The notes below the pieces were generated by a model. The model was given only the letters and a program-made list of their open reading frames with translations. It was not told the origin of the DNA and searched no databases. Source: Clostridiales bacterium (lineage in GTDB: Bacteria > Bacillota > Clostridia > Caldicoprobacterales > UBA3941). Taken from it: a DNA stretch of 36,646 bases. Where the stretch lies: assembly GCA_012735575.1 (NCBI GenBank), contig JAAYGY010000008.1, positions 1-36,646 on the forward strand. Reading direction: 5' to 3'. The stretch's first letter is position 1, and each line of letters begins with the position of its first letter. Made by a program: the position numbers and the translations under genes. Positions 25,301-32,197 of this stretch are shown piece after piece.

Positions 25301-26359
25301 GTGTCTAATAATTCTTATTTCATTAAGGAGCAGCAACGTAATACAAAGAGGTTACGTAATCTAATAGCTGATCTTCCCAGCTTTTGTGAGGAATATTTTC
25401 GTGGAATTGAACATACAACCTCTATCCTAACCAGGATTAACTATGCTTATGATTTAAGGATATTTTTCGATTTCTTGACTAAAGAGATTGATGTTTTTCA
25501 AGACCTCTCCCCTTTTAGTTTTACTTTAGAGCACTTAGATCAAGTTCAAGTACTGCATATTGAAAAGTATTTAGAATATACTACCTATTACACTAACCCT
25601 AATAATGAAGAGCAAGATCGTCAAAATAGTGAAATGGGCAAAGCTAGGAAACTTGCATCTGTACGTTCCCTGCTATCATATTTCTTTAAAAAAGAAAAGA
25701 TTAATAGAAATGTAGCCCAATTAGTTGATACACCTAAACTAACAGAAAAACCTATTATAAGATTAGAGGTTGATGAGGTTGCAAAATTGTTAGATGCTGT
25801 AGAATCTGGTGAAAAACTTACTGCTAATCAGCGGCGGTATCATAAATATACTAAATCTAGAGACTTGGCAATTTTAACCCTTTTACTAGGCACTGGAATC
25901 CGCATAAGTGAATGTGTGGGATTGAACATTACAGATTTCGATTTTAATAACAATAGTTTTAAAGTAACAAGAAAGGGTGGCGATCAGGAAATATTATACT
26001 ATGGAGATGAAGTAAAAGATGCAATACTTAATTATTTAGAGGAAAGAAAAAAAATACAAACTCTACCTGGCCATGAAGACGCTCTTTTTCTTTCTATACA
26101 AAAAAAGCGAATTAGTCATAGGGCGCTACAAAATTTAGTAAAAAAATATGCAAAAATAGTATCACCACTTAAAAGAATTACACCTCATAAGCTACGAAGT
26201 ACATATGGAACTACCTTATATCAAGAAACTGGTGATATTTATTTGGTGGCTGATGTTCTAGGACACAAGGATGTTAACACTACAAGAAAACATTATGCAG
26301 CTATTAGTGAAGAAAAACGTCGATTGGCTGCAAGAGTAATAAAACTAAGGGAGGACTGA
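25301..26359 (+). CDS. XerS-like tyrosine recombinase
   Basis: 352 aa from GTG behind AAAGGATG. The tyrosine recombinase catalytic set is complete: Arg201 (GTGIRISE), Lys225 (TRKGG), His296 and Arg299 (TPHKLRS), His322 (LGHKD), Tyr332 (KHYAAI). An N-terminal SAM-like core-binding domain spans about residues 25-140. It is longer than XerC/XerD (about 300 aa) and has an insertion (EKLTANQRRYHKYTKSRDLAI) just before the catalytic domain as in single-recombinase XerS proteins. Context (lexA neighbourhood, no phage genes, strand switch) favours a chromosome dimer resolution role over a mobile integrase. Function inferred, family certain. Confidence 0.88.
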   Translation: MSNNSYFIKEQQRNTKRLRNLIADLPSFCEEYFRGIEHTTSILTRINYAYDLRIFFDFLTKEIDVFQDLSPFSFTLEHLDQVQVLHIEKYLEYTTYYTNPNNEEQDRQNSEMGKARKLASVRSLLSYFFKKEKINRNVAQLVDTPKLTEKPIIRLEVDEVAKLLDAVESGEKLTANQRRYHKYTKSRDLAILTLLLGTGIRISECVGLNITDFDFNNNSFKVTRKGGDQEILYYGDEVKDAILNYLEERKKIQTLPGHEDALFLSIQKKRISHRALQNLVKKYAKIVSPLKRITPHKLRSTYGTTLYQETGDIYLVADVLGHKDVNTTRKHYAAISEEKRRLAARVIKLRED

Positions 26360-26370
26360 CCTCCCTTTTT
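26349..26370 (+). terminator. Intrinsic terminator of xer
   Basis: GGGAGG-ACTGA-CCTCCC followed by TTTTT; the stop codon TGA lies in the loop. Confidence 0.88.
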
Positions 26371-26385
26371 ATATTATATATGTAG

Positions 26386-26709
26386 TTATGGCTGTGTTGC
26401 GACTGGAACGAATAAATAATCACCTTCCCTGATAAGAGAAGAATCCAATTTATTGACTTTTTTGATGCTATGAATGAAATCCCTGATATCAGTTTTTGAT
26501 GGCAAATATGATTGTGCTATGCTCCAAAGAGTGTCACCAGGTTCTATATAGACTTTTACATAAGTTTTCTGTACCTGGTCTGAGGGCTTTCCTACAGCAA
26601 ACATTATAGCTGGATATAAAATGATTAACAGTAGGGCTATAAACAATATAAGACGTGCTTTATTAATGACCCTGATTTTTTTCTTATATTTTTTATTAAC
26701 GTGACTCAT
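26386..26709 (-). CDS. LysM-domain membrane protein under SOS control (YneA-like cell-division inhibitor candidate)
   Basis: 107 aa from the ATG that follows GGAGGAG; an in-frame upstream ATG lies inside a LexA box. A basic tail (MSHVNKKYKKK) is followed by one TM helix (LILFIALLLIILYPAIMFAVG) and then a single extracytoplasmic LysM domain (VYIEPGDTLWSIAQSYLPS ... VNKLDSSLIREGDYLFVPV). This is the layout of B. subtilis YneA, which delays division during DNA damage and is likewise divergent from lexA. Here one LexA box lies between -35 and -10 and a second between -10 and the start codon. The role is inferred from architecture, synteny and operators. Confidence 0.82.
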   Translation of the reverse strand: MSHVNKKYKKKIRVINKARLILFIALLLIILYPAIMFAVGKPSDQVQKTYVKVYIEPGDTLWSIAQSYLPSKTDIRDFIHSIKKVNKLDSSLIREGDYLFVPVATQP

Positions 26710-26721
26710 ATTACTCCTCCT

Positions 26722-26735
26722 AGAACGTATGTTCA
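26722..26735. promoter_or_regulatory. LexA box 1 (SOS operator)
   Basis: AGAACGTATGTTCA: a perfect GAAC-N4-GTTC palindrome between the -10 and the ribosome site of the LysM gene. Confidence 0.9.
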
Positions 26736-26747
26736 AGTGTTAACTAG

Positions 26748-26776
26748 ATTATAATCAAACATATGTTCTTTGTCAA
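26748..26776 (-). promoter_or_regulatory. Sigma-A promoter of the LysM gene
   Basis: On the minus strand TTGACA, 17 bp, TATAAT: a full consensus promoter, kept silent by the LexA boxes. Confidence 0.9.
26756..26769. promoter_or_regulatory. LexA box 2 (SOS operator)
   Basis: CAAACATATGTTCT (minus strand AGAACATATGTTTG), occupying the spacer of the LysM promoter. Confidence 0.85.
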
Positions 26777-26804
26777 GTCAAAAAACAAAAAAACAGAGAA
26801 AATC

Positions 26805-26818
26805 CGAACATTTGTTTG
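26805..26818. promoter_or_regulatory. LexA box 3 (SOS operator of lexA)
   Basis: CGAACATTTGTTTG fits the Firmicute consensus CGAACrnryGTTyG closely and overlaps the -35 of lexA, giving autoregulation. Confidence 0.88.
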
Positions 26819-26844
26819 AAGCTTAAGAAATCTTATGCTATAAT
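26816..26844 (+). promoter_or_regulatory. Sigma-A promoter of lexA
   Basis: TTGAAG (26816-26821), 17 bp, TATAAT (26839-26844) preceded by TGC (extended -10). Confidence 0.8.
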
Positions 26845-26879
26845 ATAATTAAATTAATATGTAAATGAGGTGTCCACGG

Positions 26880-27494
26880 ATGCATAATAATATAAATGAT
26901 AGTCAAAAGACTATATTAAATTTTATAAAACAGATGGTTGCTGAAAAGGGTTATCCTCCCTCTGTAAGAGAAATTTGTCAAGGAGTAGGGATAAGATCTA
27001 CCTCCACTGTCCATAGTCATTTAACAAAACTAGAGAAAGCCGGATTAATTCGTAAAGATCCAACTAAGCCTCGAGCTATAGAAATACTTGATCAGGAAAC
27101 ATCTTTTGCAAAAAAAGAGATAGTAGACGTTCCTATAGTGGGAAAAGTAACTGCTGGTAGACCTATATTAGCTGTAGAAAATATTGAGGATACTTTCCCT
27201 TTACCCGCTGAATATTTACACAATGACAATGTCTTTATGTTAATCGTTAGAGGAGAAAGTATGATAGAAGCAGGAATATTAGATGGAGATTATGTCATCG
27301 TTAAACAACAATCCTATGCAGAAAACGGTGATATAGTAGTTGCTTTAATTGAAGACGAGGCAACAGTTAAAACTTTTTATAAAGAGTCTGATTATATTAG
27401 ACTACAACCACAAAATCCCTATATGGATCCTATTATTGTTCAGGATGTACATATATTGGGAAAAGTTATTGGGGTAATCCGATTATTTAGATAA
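26880..27494 (+). CDS. lexA: SOS repressor LexA
   Basis: 204 aa. The N-terminal winged helix-turn-helix ([24 protein letters not shown], core [16 protein letters not shown]) binds SOS boxes. The C-terminal S24 domain carries the Ala-Gly cleavage site (VTAGRPI), catalytic Ser in [10 protein letters not shown] and Lys in EATVKTFYK. RecA-ssDNA stimulates self-cleavage. ATG 26880 is chosen because AGGTG precedes it and MHNNINDSQ is a normal N-terminus; an in-frame ATG at 26865 is too close to the promoter. It is divergent from the LysM gene and convergent with the minus-strand repair block. Confidence 0.97.
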   Translation: MHNNINDSQKTILNFIKQMVAEKGYPPSVREICQGVGIRSTSTVHSHLTKLEKAGLIRKDPTKPRAIEILDQETSFAKKEIVDVPIVGKVTAGRPILAVENIEDTFPLPAEYLHNDNVFMLIVRGESMIEAGILDGDYVIVKQQSYAENGDIVVALIEDEATVKTFYKESDYIRLQPQNPYMDPIIVQDVHILGKVIGVIRLFR

Positions 27495-27502
27495 GTAAAA
27501 AG

Positions 27503-27553
27503 AGCCCGCTAAGTTCGTCTCTCTTATTTCTGAGAGAATTGAACCTGCGGGCT
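27503..27553. terminator. Bidirectional terminator between lexA and the methionine gamma-lyase-like gene
   Basis: AGCCCGC/GCGGGCT outer stem (27503-27509, 27547-27553) extended by an imperfect inner stem (TCTCTC...GAGAGA). T-rich on the plus side and TCTTTTTAC on the minus side, so it can serve both convergent genes. Confidence 0.8.
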
Positions 27554-27643
27554 GATTTATTTGTTTTCTTTATTTACTAATTAAATTTTATTATTTTTGA
27601 TTAGTACGATACTAGTTTGATTAAGATCCATAAGATTTATATA

Positions 27644-28906
27644 TTATAAAGTTATAAAACCTTTTTCGTATAGGCTGTATATAGCAGATGTTAAAGCGAA
27701 TTTAACATGAGCATAGGTTAAGCCACCCTGTAAATATGCGGTATATGGTGCTTTAATTGGTGCATCAGCACTCAATTCAATAGATGCACCCTGTATAAAG
27801 GTTCCAGCAGCCATGATAACCTGATGGCTATATCCAGGCATATCCCATGGATAAGGTGTAACGTGACTATCAACAGGAGAGGCACTTTGAATAGCCTGAC
27901 AGAAAGTTATTAACTCTTCACCGCTATTAAATCGGATACATTGAATAATATCTGATCTATCTTCCTTCCAGTTAGGTAATACTTTAAAACCAATGGATTC
28001 AAACACCTTGGCTACTAATATTGCGCCTTTTAATGCTTGTCCTACAATATGAGGCGCCATAAATAAACCTTGATAAAAAGGAAGATATGAGGCAGCATAT
28101 GAGCCTACTTCCCTTCCAACAGCAGGCGATGTCAATCTGTAAGACATCAATTCGATAGCCTTCTTAGTGCCCACTGCATATCCACCTGTTGGTGCCAGGC
28201 CTCCTCCTGGATTTTTTATAAGGGAACCTACAGTTAAATCTGCACCTATGTGACTAGGTTCTATTCTTTGTGTAAACTCCCCATAACAATTATCTACAAT
28301 AATGAAAATTTCAGGATACTTTTGCTTTATTTCCTTAATAGGTTCTTTCATATCCTCAACGGATATGGAAGGTCTCCATTCATAACCTCTTGAACGCTGT
28401 ATTAATATTGCCTTAGTATTGGGTTTGTTAGCTAATTCTTTAAGAATTTGATTGGTATCAATTTGACCACTTCTATTCAGGTCTACCTGGCTATAAGTAA
28501 TATTCCAATCCCTAAGGGATCCATTGTCTAATCTTTCTTGCTTGAAACCAATGGTATCTTCTAGAGTATCATATGGCTTACCAGTTATAGACATAAGATT
28601 ATCACCGGGACGTAGAACAGCATATAGCGCATCACTGATTACGTGGGTACCCGAGCCCCATTGTGGTCTTACTAAAGCATCCTCACATCCAAACACGAGT
28701 GCATATAACTCCTCTAGTCGATCGCGGCCTTCATCGCCATATCCATAACCAGTAGAGGGAATAAAATGCCTTTCACTAATGTTACATTCCTTCATGTGTT
28801 CAATTATTCGAATTTGATTATATTCAGCTAATTGATCTATCTTTGCAAACTCTTCAGAAAGCTCTTGCTGTGCATTATTTATAAGATTCAGAATTTTATT
28901 TTTCAT
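27644..28906 (-). CDS. Methionine gamma-lyase-family PLP protein (formerly aluminium resistance protein, YnbB-like)
   Basis: 420 aa, fold type I PLP enzyme. Signatures: GYGYGDEGRDRLEELYA, VRPQWGSGTHVI, a Schiff-base lysine in GSLIKNPGGGLAPTGGY, and HVTPYPWDMPGYSHQVIMA with cluster residues near the C-terminus. This family is annotated as methionine gamma-lyase-like or aluminium resistance protein; no member's physiological reaction is certain to me. It sits after hfq-miaA as in many Clostridia. AAGGAGCG precedes the start. A lyase acting on a sulfur amino acid is a family-level inference only. Confidence 0.88.
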   Translation of the reverse strand: MKNKILNLINNAQQELSEEFAKIDQLAEYNQIRIIEHMKECNISERHFIPSTGYGYGDEGRDRLEELYALVFGCEDALVRPQWGSGTHVISDALYAVLRPGDNLMSITGKPYDTLEDTIGFKQERLDNGSLRDWNITYSQVDLNRSGQIDTNQILKELANKPNTKAILIQRSRGYEWRPSISVEDMKEPIKEIKQKYPEIFIIVDNCYGEFTQRIEPSHIGADLTVGSLIKNPGGGLAPTGGYAVGTKKAIELMSYRLTSPAVGREVGSYAASYLPFYQGLFMAPHIVGQALKGAILVAKVFESIGFKVLPNWKEDRSDIIQCIRFNSGEELITFCQAIQSASPVDSHVTPYPWDMPGYSHQVIMAAGTFIQGASIELSADAPIKAPYTAYLQGGLTYAHVKFALTSAIYSLYEKGFITL

Positions 28907-28942
28907 AGTATATTCATTCGCTCCTTATAATATAAATATATC

Positions 28943-28981
28943 AAAAAAAGAACATTGAAAAGGAACCTTAAATGGTTCCTT
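28943..28981 (-). terminator. Intrinsic terminator of hfq (minus strand)
   Basis: Minus-strand AAGGAACC/GGTTCCTT 8-bp stem with 6-nt loop, followed by TTTTC and a second T run (TTTTTTTG). Confidence 0.7.
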
Positions 28982-29012
28982 GCACTTAAATAAACTATAC
29001 AAATAATTATTG

Positions 29013-29252
29013 TCAATCACCATTATTATCACTGGTTAAAGGTACTGGTCTTGAAGGGGTTATAGTGGAAACAGCTTGTTTATATAGCATCATCTGCTTA
29101 CCTTCACTTTCTACAATTAATACATAGTTATCAAAACCTTTTATCATTCCCCTAATTTGAAATCCGTTTATCAGATGGATTGTAACAGGAACATGATCTT
29201 TTCGGACTTGATTTAAGAATATATCCTGAAAAACAATTGTTCCCTTGTTCAT
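29013..29252 (-). CDS. hfq: RNA chaperone Hfq with Gln in place of the conserved His
   Basis: 79 aa Sm-like protein. Sm1 is visible as QDIFLNQVRKDHVPVTIHLINGF and Sm2 as KQMMLYKQAVSTITPSRPV (shortened: FLNQVRKDHVPVTIHL and MLYKQAVSTITPSRPV). The usual Sm2 signature is YKHAIST; here the His is Gln, one base change away. That His lines the uridine pocket of the proximal face. The start ATG follows GGGTGG; an in-frame GTG four codons earlier overlaps that site. An AT-rich gap with TATAAT (minus strand, 29305-29310) separates it from miaA, so hfq may have a promoter of its own as well. Confidence 0.94.
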   Translation of the reverse strand: MNKGTIVFQDIFLNQVRKDHVPVTIHLINGFQIRGMIKGFDNYVLIVESEGKQMMLYKQAVSTITPSRPVPLTSDNNGD

Positions 29253-29344
29253 TTTCAAAGCCACCCTTCTTATTTACTTATTTTAACATTCATGTCTTAG
29301 TTCTATTATATACCATAATTTATAGTAATAAAAGCAAATTTTTC

Positions 29345-30295
29345 TTATAAATGCTCTCTAATTTTTTCCAAAATTGCATCACATATGTTTTTTACTAAAA
29401 TATCTTTGTTATCGTATCGGTCAACTTCTAACCATGTGACATTTGTTATTCGTCTAAACCAGGTAAGCTGTCGTTTAGCAAAATGACGAGTATCCCTTTT
29501 AAGTATGTAGATGGATTCTTCCAAAGTACGTTGCCCAATCAAATATTCTACGATTTCCTTATAACCAAGTCCTTGCATTGAATTAAGATGTTTGCCATAG
29601 CCTTTTTCCATAAGCCATTTAACCTCACCCACTAAGCCCTTTTCTAGCATTAAGTCTACTCGTTTATTTATTCTATCATAAAGACTCTTTCTATCCATAG
29701 TTAGCCCTATTAGCGCTAAGTTGTACTGATCATCTTTTTTAAATCTATGCTTATAGTATTCAGACATAGGCTTTCCGGTTATATGATGCACCTCTAGGGC
29801 TCTTATAATACGTCTAACGTCGTTTGGATGAAGCCGCTTAGCAGATTGAGGATCTACTAGTTTTAATTCATTATATAGCCATTCCTTTCCCTGTTTCTTC
29901 ATTTCCATAATTAATTCTTCACGAAATTGCTTATCTTCATGCGCTTCAGTAAAATCTAAAGGATAGATCAGTGAATTAATATATAACCCAGTTCCTCCAG
30001 CTACTATAGGTAGCTTGCCTCTACTATAGACTTCTTGAATAGTTTTTGCAGCTACTTTTTTGTACAAAGATACGTTAAAATATTCGTCTGGATAAACAAT
30101 ATCTAATAAATGATGGGGAATCCCTTGTCTTTCGTCTAAACTAGGCTTAGCAGTTCCAATATCCATGTATTTATAAATCTGCATAGAATCAGCTGAAATA
30201 ATTTCCCCATTCATTTGTTTAGCAATTTTAATAGAAATATCTGTTTTACCTACAGCTGTAGGTCCTAAAATGATAACTAAAGGTATCTTGTTCAT
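29345..30295 (-). CDS. miaA: tRNA dimethylallyltransferase
   Basis: 316 aa, full length. It transfers a dimethylallyl group to A37 of tRNAs that read UNN codons. Motifs: P-loop ILGPTAVGKTDIS, ISADSMQIYKYMDIGTAKP with the catalytic Asp, HHLLDIVYPDEYFNV, VAGGTGLYINSL, NDVRRIIRALEV, and the C-terminal RQLTWFRR. The product is the substrate of MiaB, encoded three genes upstream in the same block, so both steps of ms2i6A synthesis are co-located. AGGGAG precedes the start, and 23 bp separate it from mutL. Confidence 0.97.
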   Translation of the reverse strand: MNKIPLVIILGPTAVGKTDISIKIAKQMNGEIISADSMQIYKYMDIGTAKPSLDERQGIPHHLLDIVYPDEYFNVSLYKKVAAKTIQEVYSRGKLPIVAGGTGLYINSLIYPLDFTEAHEDKQFREELIMEMKKQGKEWLYNELKLVDPQSAKRLHPNDVRRIIRALEVHHITGKPMSEYYKHRFKKDDQYNLALIGLTMDRKSLYDRINKRVDLMLEKGLVGEVKWLMEKGYGKHLNSMQGLGYKEIVEYLIGQRTLEESIYILKRDTRHFAKRQLTWFRRITNVTWLEVDRYDNKDILVKNICDAILEKIREHL

Positions 30296-30318
30296 AGAAA
30301 TACTCCCTAGATAAAGAT

Positions 30319-32196
30319 TTATTGTATTCGTTTAAACATCTTTTCCAATTGATTTTTGGTTAATGATATCATAATAGGCCTTCCATGAGGACAAGTCAAG
30401 GGTATATTTTTGTCTATAAGGTCCTTAAGTAGGGCCAAAATCTCTCTTTCTGATAATTTATCTCCTGCTTTTACCGCCGCTTTGCAGGACATTCGAATTA
30501 TATCATCAATTTTAAGCATGTAGCTATCACCCGGTTTGTATACTTCTATATTATCCAGTAATTCTCGGAAGAATTCCTTGACATTGCTACTCCCCAAAAC
30601 CATAGGCACACCTCTGATTGCATAGGATCTGCCACCGAAGACTTCTATTTCAAACCCTAAGGATTCAAACAGATCCATAGATTCATTGATGATAATTTGC
30701 TCTTCATGGGTAACCTCAATAATTACGGGAGGAAGTAACTGCTGTGTCATAACAGCTTGCTCTGATAACAATTTTTTATATTTTTCAAATAACAGGCGTT
30801 CATGAGCAGCATGCTGATCGACTAAAAAGCATTCCTCTTTACTTTCGACGACTATATATGTTGAAAATATTTTTCCTACAATTTTAAAAGGAATAGTAAT
30901 GCTACTAGTGATATTATTATCCTGATGTTCATGATTAATACTAGCTATATCAGTATTATTCTTATCATGATTTTTTTGTTTTTCAAAATCCTTAGATGAT
31001 AAAGTCGATTTATTTGGATCAAGAATATAAACATTTTTTAAAGGCTCCTCAAATGAGAATCTATAAGTATCAGTGGCATAAGTAGATGAAAAGACTTCTA
31101 GTTGTTCGCTATTCTGTCCCTCATCTATATCTATGCTCATACTTGAATTATTCCTAACTACTAAAGTATCAATGGCGCCTTCATTCAATTCTGGTATATA
31201 GGGATTTTCTCGTAAGATTTTGGATATTTGCTGGTAGATAAACTGTCTAACCTGCTCCTCCTCCCTAAACCGCACTTCAATTTTTGCAGGATGAACATTT
31301 ACATCTATGGTGCTAGGATTTATTTCTATGTGAAGAATTATCCAGGGAAATAAGTTTACCGTAAGATAAGGTTTATAAGCTGCTTCAATGGTTTCTGCCA
31401 ACAAACTACTTTTAATATATCGACCATTAATAAAAAAAGATTGATAATTGCGATTTTTGCGTGCCAGAGAAGGTTTACCTAAATACCCCCATAGTTTTAT
31501 ATTAAAGGTAGTATCAGTCGGTTTTATAGGTATAATTTGATCAACTACATCCTTGCCATATATACTTAAAATAGCATTTTGCAGTTTGCCATCTCCCGTC
31601 GAATAGTAGATGGTCCTTCCGTTATTAATATATCTAAAGGATATTTCAGGATGGGCAAGTATTAACTTACCTATCAAATCACTTATGTATGCAGTTTCTG
31701 TTCTAGAGGATTTTAGAAACTTAAGCCTGGCAGGGGTGTTAAAGAAAAGATTTCTAGTAATAATGGTTGTTCCTTCTGGGCATCCTATTTCTTTTTCTGA
31801 GATAATCTTTCCTCCATGATTAACAATGTGTATGCCAGAAAGGCTATCTCTTTCTCGAGTAATCATTTCCATCTGAGTAACAGCTGCAATACTAGCTAAA
31901 GCTTCACCTCTAAATCCCAGAGTATCTATATTTTGCAAATCATCGACTGAACTAATCTTACTAGTGGCATGTCTTTCAAAAGACATGCGAGCATCCTGAA
32001 AACTCATACCTCTGCCATTGTCGGCAACCCTTATATAGGATTTGCCTCCTTCCCTGATTTCAATAGTGATAGCAGTGCTGTCTGCATCTATAGAATTTTC
32101 TATCAATTCTTTTATTATGGAGGCAGGCCTTTCCACTACTTCTCCAGCAGCGATCTTATTAATGGTACTTTCATCTAAAATATGAATATGATTCAT
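30319..32196 (-). CDS. mutL: DNA mismatch repair protein MutL
   Basis: 625 aa. The GHKL ATPase domain shows NKIAAGEVVERPASIIKEL, ENSIDADS, DNGRGM and GFRGEALASI. The C-terminal domain carries DQHAAHERLLFE, the DQHA-x2-E-x4-E endonuclease motif of MutL from organisms without MutH, and CPHGRP near the end. The linker (about residues 330-440) is variable and Ser/Asn rich. The ATG is 1 bp after the mutS stop, and its AAGGAG site lies in mutS's last codons, so mutL translation probably depends on ribosomes finishing mutS. It is intact. Confidence 0.97.
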   Translation of the reverse strand: MNHIHILDESTINKIAAGEVVERPASIIKELIENSIDADSTAITIEIREGGKSYIRVADNGRGMSFQDARMSFERHATSKISSVDDLQNIDTLGFRGEALASIAAVTQMEMITRERDSLSGIHIVNHGGKIISEKEIGCPEGTTIITRNLFFNTPARLKFLKSSRTETAYISDLIGKLILAHPEISFRYINNGRTIYYSTGDGKLQNAILSIYGKDVVDQIIPIKPTDTTFNIKLWGYLGKPSLARKNRNYQSFFINGRYIKSSLLAETIEAAYKPYLTVNLFPWIILHIEINPSTIDVNVHPAKIEVRFREEEQVRQFIYQQISKILRENPYIPELNEGAIDTLVVRNNSSMSIDIDEGQNSEQLEVFSSTYATDTYRFSFEEPLKNVYILDPNKSTLSSKDFEKQKNHDKNNTDIASINHEHQDNNITSSITIPFKIVGKIFSTYIVVESKEECFLVDQHAAHERLLFEKYKKLLSEQAVMTQQLLPPVIIEVTHEEQIIINESMDLFESLGFEIEVFGGRSYAIRGVPMVLGSSNVKEFFRELLDNIEVYKPGDSYMLKIDDIIRMSCKAAVKAGDKLSEREILALLKDLIDKNIPLTCPHGRPIMISLTKNQLEKMFKRIQ

Positions 32197-32197
32197 T

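Noticed and set aside
25301-26359. Phage or integrative-element integrase
   Set aside because: No other phage or element gene is present, no att repeat is seen, the adjacent tRNA is 2.3 kb away and intact, and the protein resembles the housekeeping XerS type.
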